Positions 37,545 through 46,583 are shown, counted from the first letter of the stretch. The stretch is DNA of 64,000 bases from Hyphomicrobium sp. (GCA_030148425.1 JASBTM010000014.1:1-64000); one strand, 5' to 3'. The notes: a model not told the origin generated them from the letters alone. Translations and numbers: made by a program.

Positions 37545-38506
37545 GCGGTTTTCCTCTACGCCGCGTTCGTGTTGCCGAGGTCGAGCAGGTTGCCGCCCGC
37601 ATCAAGCGCTTTCGCTTCGTCGATATCGATAACGCACCGCTTTCCCAGTTTTCCGGCGGCTCGCACATTTCCGTGGTGATGCACTCCGGCGATCGCCTGA
37701 TGCGGAACCCCTATTCGCTAATGGGATCGCCCACCGATACGTCGAGCTATCAGATCAGCGTTTTGCATTGCGGCGCTGACTCCCGCGGCGGTTCGAAATT
37801 CATGCACGAGAATGTTGCTGTCGGCTCGGAGCTTGAAATCAGCCAGCCTCTCAACCTCTTCCCGCCGGTCCGGCTTGCAAAGAAGCATGTGCTCGTGGCG
37901 GGCGGCATCGGCATCACGCCCTTCATGTCGATGATGAACGAACTCGATGCGCTGCGCTCCGACTTCGAGCTGCATTACGGCGTACGCTCGCTGGAAGATG
38001 GCGCCTACTGCAAATATCTGCAATCGCGCTACGGCTCGCGCGTGAACGTTTACCGTCAGGATCAAGGCCAAATGATCCCGCTCGATGCCATTCTCGGCGA
38101 ACAGCGACTCGGAACGCATATGTACGTCTGCGGTCCGAAGCCGATGATCGACTGGGCGCTGCAAACGGCGGAGCTTCAGGGCTGGCCCCAGGAGAACCTC
38201 CATTCCGAGCAGTTCTCGGCGCCGCCTCCAGGCAAGCCGTTCGTCGTGAAACTCGCGAAATCGGGCCGCGAGATCGCGGTCAAAGGTCATCAGAGCATTC
38301 TCGAGGCACTTGAGGAACATGGCGTGGATGCGTCCTTCCTGTGCCGCGGGGGCGCCTGCGGACAATGCGAAACCGGCGTCATCGCCTGCGACGGTTACAT
38401 CGACCACAACGATCATTTTCTTTCCGAGGCCGAACGCGTCGGCGGCAAGAAGATCATGATCTGCATGTCACGGATTCAAACCGGGTCGATCACGCTCGAC
38501 CTTTGA
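37541..38506 (+). CDS. Phthalate-dioxygenase-reductase-type electron transfer subunit (FMN, [2Fe-2S])
   Basis: 321 residues from the ATG at 37541, overlapping the previous stop by ATGA. Order of domains: flavin-binding barrel (RNPYSLMGSPTD), nucleotide domain (HVLVAGGIGITPFMSMM and MYVCGPKPMIDWAL), then a C-terminal plant-type ferredoxin with C268, C273, C276 and C308 (CRGGACGQC). This is the layout of reductases for oxygenases. Here it should feed electrons from NAD(P)H to the DUF3445 haem protein encoded next. A spacing of 37 bases and a strong ribosome site link it to that gene. Confidence 0.88.
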   Translation: MSGFPLRRVRVAEVEQVAARIKRFRFVDIDNAPLSQFSGGSHISVVMHSGDRLMRNPYSLMGSPTDTSSYQISVLHCGADSRGGSKFMHENVAVGSELEISQPLNLFPPVRLAKKHVLVAGGIGITPFMSMMNELDALRSDFELHYGVRSLEDGAYCKYLQSRYGSRVNVYRQDQGQMIPLDAILGEQRLGTHMYVCGPKPMIDWALQTAELQGWPQENLHSEQFSAPPPGKPFVVKLAKSGREIAVKGHQSILEALEEHGVDASFLCRGGACGQCETGVIACDGYIDHNDHFLSEAERVGGKKIMICMSRIQTGSITLDL

Positions 38507-38543
38507 CGGCATCTTTCAATTCGAATTTCGAGGAGGCCAAGAC

Positions 38544-39584
38544 GTGGCGCTGATTTTCAAAGACGAGACGTTCCGAGACGACTTCACGTACAAGAATAGT
38601 CCGGCAACGATCCGCAGGTTTCCGTTTCCGTTCATCGAAGACCAATATCGCTACTCGGTGAACATCGAACCGCACACGCCCGGCCCGAAGGGCTCGGTCT
38701 ACGAATTCACCTTCGACATCGACGAGCACTACGTCTCGGAGATGCGCGACCGCGCGATGGTACTGCAGGAAGATCCCGGCCGGTGCCAGGCGCTGCCGCA
38801 TATGATGACCGCGCAGTGGGACATGCTTGAGTTGGTGATGGTTTCGCTGGCCCGCGATTATCCTGATCTTTTCACACTGCATCGCGACGGCGCGCATTGG
38901 CACTGGATCAACAAGCCACTCAACATCGATCAGAAGTTCACGTTCGGTGAGGTGAATTCTTTGCCCTACGAGCCGATGGAATACGTCGGCCGGCAGATTC
39001 AAGGAGACTTCTCGCTGCAGGATCAGCGCGACGGTCAGCTTTGGATGGATGCCGGCATCATCACGTCGCAAGCCGACTGGTCGCTCGACTTCGACGTCGG
39101 CATGAACTTCTTCGAATGGCATGCTCCCGTGCCGCTCGCGCATGAAGCCGGCGTCTTCGAGCGCGCGCTGAAATTCCTTCTTAACATGCAGATCGGCCAG
39201 CCCGTCCGGCGCCTCAACTGGACGATGACGATCAATCCGCGTCTCGACACTTCGCCTGAGAATTATCCGAAGTGGGGCAAGGACCGGACGACCGTGACGC
39301 CTGAAAATGTCGGCGAAAAAGTGCATCTCCGCGTCGAGTTGCAGGGCCTCTTCCGATTGCCACGCTCCAACGCGATCCTGTTTTCGATCCGCGGCTATCT
39401 CATGAGCCTAGAGCAGATCGTCACCGTGCCGAAGTGGGGCCGACGCCTGCCGCGCGTGCTCAAGTCGTTGCCGCCGGAGCTTATCGAATACAAAGGTCTC
39501 GCTCGCTATCGCCAGACGGCAATCGACTGGCTGGAGAAATACGACGACGGCGCCCCGACTTCGCCGGGCGGCGGACCGGACTGA
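38544..39584 (+). CDS. DUF3445 protein, haem-dependent oxidative N-demethylase alpha subunit-like
   Basis: 346 residues starting at GTG 38544, seven bases after AGGAGG. The opening RRFPFPFIEDQYRYSVNIEP and later GRCQALPHMMTAQWDMLELV and RLNWTMTINPRLDTSPENYP are the DUF3445 pattern. The C-terminus RVELQGLFRLPRSNAILFSI is also typical. This family was shown to be a PAS-fold haem enzyme that oxidatively removes a methyl group from dimethylamine, giving monomethylamine and formaldehyde. It is the likely catalytic subunit of the four-gene set. Haem ligands cannot be assigned with certainty here. The GcvT-like gene follows after 65 bases. Confidence 0.85.
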   Translation: MALIFKDETFRDDFTYKNSPATIRRFPFPFIEDQYRYSVNIEPHTPGPKGSVYEFTFDIDEHYVSEMRDRAMVLQEDPGRCQALPHMMTAQWDMLELVMVSLARDYPDLFTLHRDGAHWHWINKPLNIDQKFTFGEVNSLPYEPMEYVGRQIQGDFSLQDQRDGQLWMDAGIITSQADWSLDFDVGMNFFEWHAPVPLAHEAGVFERALKFLLNMQIGQPVRRLNWTMTINPRLDTSPENYPKWGKDRTTVTPENVGEKVHLRVELQGLFRLPRSNAILFSIRGYLMSLEQIVTVPKWGRRLPRVLKSLPPELIEYKGLARYRQTAIDWLEKYDDGAPTSPGGGPD

Positions 39585-39649
39585 CCGCATCTCAACCGAA
39601 GAAACTTCAACCACAAACATCTAAAGATACACAGCAAGAGGTAATGCTC

Positions 39650-40777
39650 ATGTCGCTAGCTCACCTGCCCCGGCAATCCATCCTGAATGATCGCCACCGG
39701 GCGAACGGCGCCGATCTCGACTCGGTATCGTGGAACAACATGCCGCTGCCGCAGACCTACGCGACGGATCCGTATTTCGAGACCGAAGCGGTGCGCAACC
39801 GCGCCGGACTGTTCGATGTGTCGTCGCTGCAGATCATCAACGTCTCGGGTCCGGATGCGGCGAAGCTTCTCAATTACATTCTCACTTCCGACATCACCAA
39901 GGCGAAGCCCGGCGACTCGCACATCTCGAACATCGTCAATGAAAACGGCGGCCTGATCGACGACGTCCTCGTCTACGTCGACAGCCCGACGGAGTTCCGC
40001 CTCTCGCACGGTGCGGGCACGCTCGAAGAAGTCATCTTCTCGCACGCACCGAAGTACGATGTGAAGGTCGAGAAGGACGACGACGTCCATATTCTCGCGC
40101 TTCAGGGGCCGCTGTCGCTCGAAATTCTCGCGCCGCATACGCCGATGGATCTCGCTGGTCTCGGCTACTTCAAGCATGAACCGACGACGCTGTTCGGAAC
40201 GCCCATTCGCATGGCGCGTGGCGGCTACTCGGCTGAGCGCGGCTACGAAGTTTTCTGCAAGGCGGCCGATGCTCACAAGATGTGGGATCAGATTTTGGCT
40301 GCCGGCAAGGACAAGGGTCTTATTCCCGTGTCATGGGCATGCCTCGACATCGTTCGCGTCGAGGGCGGCTTGTTGTTCTTCCCCTACGAAATGTCGAACG
40401 AAGACACCACGCCTTGGGAAGTTCGCGCCGACTGGACGGTCGACATGTCGAAGGCTGATTTCATCGGTAAGAAAGCCCTTGCAGAAAAGAAGGGCAAGGA
40501 GCGCTCGTTCGTTGCCGGTCTCGAAGTCGACACCGATCGCGCCATCGAACCCGGCGCGAAAATCACGGCCGGCGGCAAGGAAGTCGGCGTCGTTACGAGC
40601 ACGACCTACAGCAAATATCTGATGAAGTCGCTCGCGATGGCGCAGATCGATCCGGCCTACACCAAGTACGGCACCGAGCTTGTCGTTCACGACAAGGGTG
40701 ACTTTCCGGCGACCGTCGTGCGGATGCCGTTTTACGATCCGCTCCGCCTGCGCACCCACCCGCGCGAAGCGGCATGA
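39650..40777 (+). CDS. GcvT-like folate-binding aminomethyltransferase family protein
   Basis: 375 residues from the ATG at 39650 (AAGAGG ribosome site; an ATG six bases earlier is too close to it). GcvT fold features include RNRAGLFDVSSLQIINVSGP, NENGGLIDDVLVY, IRMARGGYSAERGYEVFCK and the C-terminal YSKYLMKSLAMAQIDPAY. GcvT proteins bind tetrahydrofolate and accept one-carbon units. In this place it probably takes the formaldehyde released by the demethylase to form methylene-tetrahydrofolate, as the fused GcvT domain does in TMAO demethylase. It completes a four-gene set with the zinc-ribbon, reductase and DUF3445 genes. It is not the glycine-cleavage T protein by context. Confidence 0.82.
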   Translation: MSLAHLPRQSILNDRHRANGADLDSVSWNNMPLPQTYATDPYFETEAVRNRAGLFDVSSLQIINVSGPDAAKLLNYILTSDITKAKPGDSHISNIVNENGGLIDDVLVYVDSPTEFRLSHGAGTLEEVIFSHAPKYDVKVEKDDDVHILALQGPLSLEILAPHTPMDLAGLGYFKHEPTTLFGTPIRMARGGYSAERGYEVFCKAADAHKMWDQILAAGKDKGLIPVSWACLDIVRVEGGLLFFPYEMSNEDTTPWEVRADWTVDMSKADFIGKKALAEKKGKERSFVAGLEVDTDRAIEPGAKITAGGKEVGVVTSTTYSKYLMKSLAMAQIDPAYTKYGTELVVHDKGDFPATVVRMPFYDPLRLRTHPREAA

Positions 40778-40831
40778 ACCAGAAATTTCACTCAGCGACT
40801 TGAACAAAAACATTTGTCGGAAGGACAGCAA

Positions 40832-42196
40832 ATGGCAGAGCGTATTGCTATTATTGGCGCCGGCCCAAGCGGCATGGCGGTTTTGCGCGCATTCGAAAGC
40901 GCCCGGAAGAACGGCGCGGATATTCCGGAGATGGTTTGCTACGAGCGGCAGAAGGACTGCGGCGGCATCTGGAACTATACGTGGCGCACGGGCACCGATG
41001 AATTCGGCGAGCCGGTCCATGCCTCGATGTATCGCTATCTCTGGTCAAACGGCCCGAAGGAAGCGCTGGAGTTCGCGGACTATTCGTTCGAAGAGCACTT
41101 CGGCCGTCCAATCCCCTCGTTCCCGCCGCGTGCCGTGCTGCACGACTACATCAAAGGCCGCATCGAGCGCAGCGGCATCATGCACTACATCAAGATGAGC
41201 CACACCGTTCGCGGTGTAACGTATAGCGAAGAGACGGGCAAATTCACTGTTACGGTGAAGGATCTCGTGACGGATAGCCTGACGTCGTCGGAATTTGATT
41301 ACGTCTTCTGCGGCAGCGGCCACTTCTCGACTCCGAACGTTCCGGAGTTTCCCGGTCTCACCAAGTTCCTCGGGCGGACGCTGCATTCGCACGACTTCCG
41401 CTCTGCTGACGAGTTTGCAGGCAAGGACGTTCTCTGCGTCGGCGCGAGCTATTCGTCGGAAGACATCGGCATCCAGTGCTACAAATACGGCGCTAAATCC
41501 GTAACGTTCTCGTTCCGCACGCGCGCGATGGGCTTCAAATGGCCTGCCCGCATGGACGAAGTTCCGCTTCTCGAAAAGGTCGAAGGCAAGACGGCTTTCT
41601 TCAAGGACGGAACGAAGAAGGACGTCGACGCCATCATCCTGTGCACGGGCTATCTGCACCACCACCCGTTCATGGACGACTCGCTGCGCCTCAAGTCGCG
41701 CAATCGTCTCTATCCGCCGAACCTCTACAAGGGGATCTTCTGGATCGACAATCCGAAGCTGATGTACATCGGCATGCAGGACCAGTTCTATACCTTCAAC
41801 ATGTTCGACGCACAGGCGTGGTATGCGCGCGATGTCGTCCTCGGTAAGATCAAACTGCCATCTAAGTCGGATATGATGGCCGACATTCATAAGTGGACCG
41901 TAATGGAAGAAGCGATCGAAGACGCCTCGCAGGCGATCGACTTCCAAACGGAATACATGCGCGACCTGCTCGCACCGACCGACTATCCGCGCCTCGATGT
42001 CGACGCCGTCGCGAAGATGTTCAAGGAGTGGGAGCATCACAAGATGGAAGACATCCTGACCTACCGTGATCGCTCGCACAAATCGGTGCTGACCGGCACC
42101 CAGGCACCTATCCATCACACCGCCTGGATGAAGGCGGCCGACGATTCGATGGAGGCGTTCCTCAATCAGCCCGGCACGAAAGTCGCGGCCGAGTAA
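40832..42196 (+). CDS. tmm: Trimethylamine monooxygenase Tmm
   Basis: 454 residues. Flavin monooxygenase motifs: the FAD loop GAGPSGMAVLRAFE at residues 9-22, WSNGPKEALEFADY with the active-site Asn73, the FMO-type FCGSGHFSTPN, and the NADPH loop GASYSSEDIG at about residue 204. The last two are near-signatures of bacterial Tmm. The enzyme oxidises TMA to TMAO with NADPH and O2 in the cytoplasm. A GGAAGGA ribosome site precedes the ATG. The gene lies 54 bases after the GcvT-like gene. A strong hairpin at 42224-42251 separates it from tdm, which uses its product. Confidence 0.94.
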   Translation: MAERIAIIGAGPSGMAVLRAFESARKNGADIPEMVCYERQKDCGGIWNYTWRTGTDEFGEPVHASMYRYLWSNGPKEALEFADYSFEEHFGRPIPSFPPRAVLHDYIKGRIERSGIMHYIKMSHTVRGVTYSEETGKFTVTVKDLVTDSLTSSEFDYVFCGSGHFSTPNVPEFPGLTKFLGRTLHSHDFRSADEFAGKDVLCVGASYSSEDIGIQCYKYGAKSVTFSFRTRAMGFKWPARMDEVPLLEKVEGKTAFFKDGTKKDVDAIILCTGYLHHHPFMDDSLRLKSRNRLYPPNLYKGIFWIDNPKLMYIGMQDQFYTFNMFDAQAWYARDVVLGKIKLPSKSDMMADIHKWTVMEEAIEDASQAIDFQTEYMRDLLAPTDYPRLDVDAVAKMFKEWEHHKMEDILTYRDRSHKSVLTGTQAPIHHTAWMKAADDSMEAFLNQPGTKVAAE

Positions 42197-42223
42197 TCGC
42201 CTCCGAAACGATATGGTTGATCG

Positions 42224-42251
42224 TGGACTGACCGCACTCGCGGTCAGTCCA
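42224..42251 (+). terminator. Strong hairpin between tmm and tdm
   Basis: Perfect 12-bp stem TGGACTGACCGC/GCGGTCAGTCCA with a 4-base loop (42224-42235 and 42240-42251), extended by GATCG/CGATC with one bulge. It ends 29 bases before the tdm start. There is no T run, so it may act as an attenuator, a processing site or a stabiliser that gives tmm and tdm different message levels. Confidence 0.6.
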
Positions 42252-42280
42252 TCGATCGCTTTCAGCGAGATGAGGACAAC

Positions 42281-44632
42281 ATGAGCGACAGTGTTCTGAC
42301 GTCCCCCGCACGACCGAAGCTTTTCGTTCCGGGCCAATCATCGCTTCTGCCCGGTGTCGAGCGCTATGTCCTGAAGGGCGGCGGCACGGCCGTCTACGAA
42401 CTCGACAAGGGCGACCGCATTGAAATCAGTCCGCTCGAAGGCGGACAGAGCGTCGAAATCGTAGCCTTCGCTCCGGGCGGCAAGAGCGACCTTGGAGCCA
42501 TCGGCCTCAAGGGCAAGGATAAGCCGACCGGCATCCAAAAAGCACTCGCAGCCGACAGCGAGGACGCGCAACGCGTACGTTTCGGCCTCTTCCGCCGCGG
42601 CCTCGATCTCGGGCAGGTAAAGGCGGCGCACGCGCTCGGTCCAGATTCCGTTCCAGGCGACGTCGTTTCCCTGCAGGCGGAAAAATCTGTCCTGGTCGTT
42701 CTTGGCGCGCCTGCCGAGCCGATGATCGTCTGGGAGCAAACGCCCGCGACCGACTTGCTCGTCTTCATTCAGCGCGCCAATCCGAGACTGCTCAACGAAG
42801 CGAAGCTGCCAGATCCAATCGCCGAGCCGCGCCTCGATATTCGCATCAATATCGCGAGCGCCGAAAGCTTCGAAGTGTTCGCTGGCGAATACATTCAGAT
42901 CATCGACGTGCAGGGACGCCAGTGCTCGGACTTTCTGGCCTTCAACCGCAAGGAACTCGACAAGGGCAACGTGCTCGGGCTCGATTCCACCACAACGCGG
43001 TCGATGATCGGCATGTCCTATCCGAAGCCTGGCCTGTTCTCGAAATTCTTCGACCGCGACCGCAATCCTCTCGTCGAAGTCGTGCAGGACACCGTCGGGC
43101 GGCATGACACGTTCAACCTCGCGTGCACGACACGCTACTACGAAGACATGGGCTACTTCGGGCATCCGAACTGCTCGGACAACTTCAATGATGCGCTGAA
43201 GGATTACCCGATCGGCAGCTACAGGGGCTGGCCGGCGATCAACTTCTTCTTCAACACCAACGTCGACGCCCACAACAACATCTGGTCCGACGAACCGTGG
43301 TCTCGTCCAGGCGATTACGTGATGATGCGTGCTCTGACAGACCTCGTCTGCGGCACCTCTGCCTGCCCGGCCGACATCGATGCGTCGAACGGCTGGAACC
43401 TCACTGAAATACACGTTCGGGTTTACCCGAAGGATACCCCGTTCAAGCGCTCGATCGGATACAGAATGGCACCGGATGCACCAATGCAGCTGACAAGAGA
43501 ATCGGGATTTCACCCGCGCACGTCAGCCCTCACACGCAACTTCGGCGACTATCGCGGTTTCTGGGTTCCGCACTGCTACGCGAACGCAGGCGCAATCGAA
43601 GAATATTGGGCGTGCCGCGAGCGAGCCGTCATCATGGACTTGTCGCCGCTGCGCAAGATGGAAGTGCTCGGCCCCGATGCCGAGCAGTTTCTCAACGGCA
43701 TCATCACGCGCGACGTACGCAAGCTCTCGGTCGGACAGATCTACTACACGCCGATGTGCTACGAGCACGGCGGCATGGTTGATGACGGCACGCTGTTCCG
43801 CTTGGGCGAAAACAACTTCCGCTGGATCGGCGGCGATGACGCCAGCCTCATCTGGCTGAAAGAGCAGCTTGCGAAGACCAACTACAAAGTGAACCTCAAA
43901 ACGGCGACGTCGGAACTCAACAACGCCGCCGTTCAAGGGCCGAAATCACGCGAGATCCTGACGACGATCATCGAGACGCCGCCTGGTCGGCCGACGATAC
44001 AGGAGCTTGGCGTCTTCCGCTTCACGGTAGGCCGCATCGGAGGCGTTGCGGGCATTCCGGTTCTCGTCTCGCGCACCGGCTATACGGGTGAACTCGGATA
44101 CGAGGTCTTCTGCCATCCAAAAGACGGTCCTGCGGTCTGGGATGCGATCATGGCGGCTGGCGCGCCGTTCAAGATCCAGCCCTTCGGCTTCGACGCGCTC
44201 GACATGGTGCGCATCGAAGCGGGCCTCGTGTTTGGCGGCCACGACTTCGATTCCACCACCGATCCGCTCGAAGCGGGCATCAGCTTCACGGTGCCGACGA
44301 AGAAGGAAGAAGACTATATCGGCAAGGCTGCCATCGAGAACCGCCGCGCGCATCCGCTGCGTAAGCTCGTCGGCCTCGAGATCGAGGGCAACGAGAAGCC
44401 ATCGCACGGCGATCCGGTTTACGTCGGGCGCGCGCAAGTCGGCATCGTGACGAGCGCGATGCGCTCGCCCCTGCTTAAAAAGACGCTGGCCTTTGCGCGT
44501 GTCGAAGCTGTCCATTCGGAAAACGGGACAGCGCTCGAAATCGGACGTCTCGACGGCTTGCAAAAGCGCTTCAAGTCAACGGTCGTGCCATTCCCGTTCT
44601 ACGATCCGAAAAAAGAGCGGGTCCGGATGTGA
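42281..44632 (+). CDS. tdm: Trimethylamine N-oxide demethylase Tdm
   Basis: 783 residues, the size of Methylocella Tdm. The N-terminal half is DUF1989 (VEVVQDTVGRHDTFNLACTT, MGYFGHPNCSDN, VCGTSACPADIDASNGWNLT), whose Cys residues bind zinc. From about residue 406 a GcvT domain follows (FWVPHCYANAGAIEEYWACR, FKIQPFGFDALDMVRIEAGL). The zinc domain splits TMAO into dimethylamine and formaldehyde, and the folate domain captures the formaldehyde. The gene follows tmm by 84 bases containing a hairpin. A strong terminator ends the block at 44656-44693. Confidence 0.95.
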   Translation: MSDSVLTSPARPKLFVPGQSSLLPGVERYVLKGGGTAVYELDKGDRIEISPLEGGQSVEIVAFAPGGKSDLGAIGLKGKDKPTGIQKALAADSEDAQRVRFGLFRRGLDLGQVKAAHALGPDSVPGDVVSLQAEKSVLVVLGAPAEPMIVWEQTPATDLLVFIQRANPRLLNEAKLPDPIAEPRLDIRINIASAESFEVFAGEYIQIIDVQGRQCSDFLAFNRKELDKGNVLGLDSTTTRSMIGMSYPKPGLFSKFFDRDRNPLVEVVQDTVGRHDTFNLACTTRYYEDMGYFGHPNCSDNFNDALKDYPIGSYRGWPAINFFFNTNVDAHNNIWSDEPWSRPGDYVMMRALTDLVCGTSACPADIDASNGWNLTEIHVRVYPKDTPFKRSIGYRMAPDAPMQLTRESGFHPRTSALTRNFGDYRGFWVPHCYANAGAIEEYWACRERAVIMDLSPLRKMEVLGPDAEQFLNGIITRDVRKLSVGQIYYTPMCYEHGGMVDDGTLFRLGENNFRWIGGDDASLIWLKEQLAKTNYKVNLKTATSELNNAAVQGPKSREILTTIIETPPGRPTIQELGVFRFTVGRIGGVAGIPVLVSRTGYTGELGYEVFCHPKDGPAVWDAIMAAGAPFKIQPFGFDALDMVRIEAGLVFGGHDFDSTTDPLEAGISFTVPTKKEEDYIGKAAIENRRAHPLRKLVGLEIEGNEKPSHGDPVYVGRAQVGIVTSAMRSPLLKKTLAFARVEAVHSENGTALEIGRLDGLQKRFKSTVVPFPFYDPKKERVRM

Positions 44633-44655
44633 GACTGAGCGCATAGCTCTCATGC

Positions 44656-44693
44656 AAATCGCGGCCGACACCACTTCGGCCGCGATTTTTGTT
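44656..44693 (+). terminator. Rho-independent terminator of tdm
   Basis: 12- to 13-bp stem AATCGCGGCCGA/TCGGCCGCGATT with a 7-base loop, followed by TTTTTGTTT, 24 bases after the tdm stop. It is a textbook intrinsic terminator and marks the end of the methylated-amine block. Confidence 0.93.
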
Positions 44694-44769
44694 TGTGCCT
44701 TGTGTTGCATCAGGTGCCTCACGGGGTTAAACGCGCGACATTCTCCCATCGGCCCACACGGAGACGCGC

Positions 44770-45753
44770 ATGTTCAAAGCCATCCTCATCGAAAGAAGCA
44801 GCGAGCGGTCTGGCCCGCGACTCGCGGAGGTCGAGACATCGGCGTTGCCCGACGGCGACGTGACGGTCCGCGTCAGCCATTCGACGCTCAACTACAAGGA
44901 TGGCCTCGCGATCACGGGCAAAGCGCCGATCGTGCGCTCGTTCCCGATGGTGCCGGGCGTGGATTTCGCAGGCGTTGTCGAAGAGAGTTCGAACCCGCGC
45001 TTTAAAGCGGGCGATGGCGTGATCCTCAACGGCTTCGGTGTCGGCGAAGGACATTGGGGCGGCTTAGCCCAATACGCGCGAGTGAAGGGCGATTGGCTGA
45101 TCCCACTTCCCGCAGGCATCAGCGCTGCGCGGGCGATGGCGCTTGGCACGGCGGGCTATACGGCGATGCTGTGCGTTATGGCGCTGGAAAAGCAGGGTGT
45201 GACGCCGGACAAGGGCGAGATCATCGTGACGGGCGCGGGCGGCGGTGTCGGCGGCGTCGCGGTGCTGCTGTTATCGCATCTCGGTTTTGAGGTCGCGGCT
45301 TCGACCGGGCGGCCGGAGGAAGCCGATTATCTCAAGGGTCTCGGCGCCAAGACGATCATCGAGCGCAAGGAGCTTTCCTCCCCCGGACGGCCGCTGCAGA
45401 AAGCGCGTTGGGCCGGGGCCGTCGATAGCGTCGGCAGCCATACGCTTGCGAACATCTGTGCGCAAATGAAGGACGACGGTGTCATCACGGCGTGCGGCCT
45501 CGCGCAGGGTCTCGATTTTCCGGCGAGCGTCGCGCCCTTCATCTTGCGCGGCGTTATCCTCGTCGGCATCAACTCGGTTTACCGCTCGCTCGCCGACCGC
45601 ACCGAAGCCTGGAACCGTCTCGCACGCGAGATCGACTTTGCGAAACTCGACGGCATGACCCGCACGATACCGCTTTCGGGCGCCATCGACGCCGCGCGCG
45701 ATTTGATCGACGGAAAAATTCGCGGCCGCGTCGTCGTAGACGTTTCGAAGTAA
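44770..45753 (+). CDS. acuI: Acrylyl-CoA reductase-type zinc-free MDR (AcuI/YhdH)
   Basis: 327 residues of the medium-chain reductase superfamily, YhdH/AcuI group: NYKDGLAITGKAPIVRSFPM, VPGVDFAGVV, GVGEGHWGGLAQYARVKGDW, and the NADPH loop TGAGGGVGGVAVLLL. The closing segment GKIRGRVVVDV is usual. Characterised members reduce acryloyl-CoA to propionyl-CoA with NADPH, which protects against this electrophile and serves DMSP and propionate routes. No DMSP genes are near, so the role here may be detoxification. The tautomerase and csaA genes follow on the same strand at 27 and 17 bases, suggesting one operon. Confidence 0.88.
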   Translation: MFKAILIERSSERSGPRLAEVETSALPDGDVTVRVSHSTLNYKDGLAITGKAPIVRSFPMVPGVDFAGVVEESSNPRFKAGDGVILNGFGVGEGHWGGLAQYARVKGDWLIPLPAGISAARAMALGTAGYTAMLCVMALEKQGVTPDKGEIIVTGAGGGVGGVAVLLLSHLGFEVAASTGRPEEADYLKGLGAKTIIERKELSSPGRPLQKARWAGAVDSVGSHTLANICAQMKDDGVITACGLAQGLDFPASVAPFILRGVILVGINSVYRSLADRTEAWNRLAREIDFAKLDGMTRTIPLSGAIDAARDLIDGKIRGRVVVDVSK

Positions 45754-45780
45754 CTCCACACTCCATTCAAGGAATAGCAG

Positions 45781-46185
45781 ATGCCGCTTCTTCGTTTCGA
45801 TCTCGTCAAGGGACGCACTGACGCCGAAATTGCAGCGCTGCTCGACGCCGCACACGATGCGATGCTCGAAGCGTTCAAGGTTCCCGTTCGCGACCGCTAT
45901 CAGATCGTGCACGAGCATGAGCAGAGCCGCGTGCGCATCGAGGATACGGGGCTCGACATTCCGCGAACAGACAAGGTCGTCCTCGTCTCGGTAACGACGC
46001 GGCCGCGCTCGACGGAAGAAAAGACCACGTTCTACAGGCTCCTCACAGAGGCCCTGTCGAAACACTGCGGCATCGCGCCGAGCGATGTGATGGTGAACTT
46101 CGTCACCAACTCCGATGCGGACTGGTCGTTTGGGAATGGCGAGGCGCAGTTCCTAACGGGCAAGCTCGGCGGCAAGCCGCAGTGA
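45781..46185 (+). CDS. Tautomerase-superfamily protein
   Basis: 134 residues with the catalytic N-terminal proline after the initiator Met (MPLLRFDLVKGRTDAEIAAL). The central RYQIVHEHEQSRVRIEDTG and C-terminal ALSKHCGIAPSDVMVNFVTN fit the Tautomerase_2 group, about twice the length of a single 4-oxalocrotonate tautomerase subunit. Members interconvert keto and enol forms or dehalogenate small acids. The substrate is unknown. It lies 27 bases after the AcuI-like gene and 17 bases before csaA. Confidence 0.85.
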   Translation: MPLLRFDLVKGRTDAEIAALLDAAHDAMLEAFKVPVRDRYQIVHEHEQSRVRIEDTGLDIPRTDKVVLVSVTTRPRSTEEKTTFYRLLTEALSKHCGIAPSDVMVNFVTNSDADWSFGNGEAQFLTGKLGGKPQ

Positions 46186-46202
46186 CCGAGGAGTCTTGAC
46201 GC

Positions 46203-46574
46203 ATGCATCTCGTGCAAGATCCGAACGCTCCGGCCTCGCAGCTGATAACGTTCGACCAGTTTCTGTCCGTCGATATTCGCGTCGGGACGATCGTCGCCGC
46301 GGCCCCCTATCCGGAGGCGCGAAAGCCTGCGCTCAAGCTGAAGATTGATTTCGGTAGCGGCATCGGCATCAAGCAATCCAGTGCGCAGATCACGCGGCAC
46401 TACGATTGCGAGACGCTTATCGGGCGGCAGGTGGCAGCGGTGGTGAATTTTCCGCCGAGGCAGATCGGCAAGTTCATGTCGGAAGTGCTGACGCTCGGAT
46501 TTCCGGACGAAGCGGGCGAAGTGGTTTTGTTCAAGCCGGACATCACGGTCCCGAACGGCGCGCGGCTTTTCTAG
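46203..46574 (+). CDS. csaA: CsaA-like tRNA-binding protein
   Basis: 123 residues with the OB-fold tRNA-binding domain: FLSVDIRVGTIVAAAPYPEA, PALKLKIDFGSGIGIKQSSA, then GRQVAAVVNFPPRQIGKFMS and the ending DITVPNGARLF. The domain is the same as in methionyl- and phenylalanyl-tRNA synthetase extensions. Stand-alone CsaA binds tRNA and was described as a secretion-related chaperone in Bacillus. It closes the acuI-tautomerase-csaA run, and a palindromic repeat element begins 10 bases after its stop. Confidence 0.92.
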   Translation: MHLVQDPNAPASQLITFDQFLSVDIRVGTIVAAAPYPEARKPALKLKIDFGSGIGIKQSSAQITRHYDCETLIGRQVAAVVNFPPRQIGKFMSEVLTLGFPDEAGEVVLFKPDITVPNGARLF

Positions 46575-46583
46575 AAATTGAAC

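Noticed and set aside
41045..42337. Minus-strand open frame of about 430 codons opposite tmm
   Set aside because: Shadow of tmm; no ribosome site and no recognisable fold.
42338..43513. Minus-strand open frame of about 391 codons opposite tdm
   Set aside because: Shadow of tdm; amino acid composition reflects reversed G+C-rich codons.
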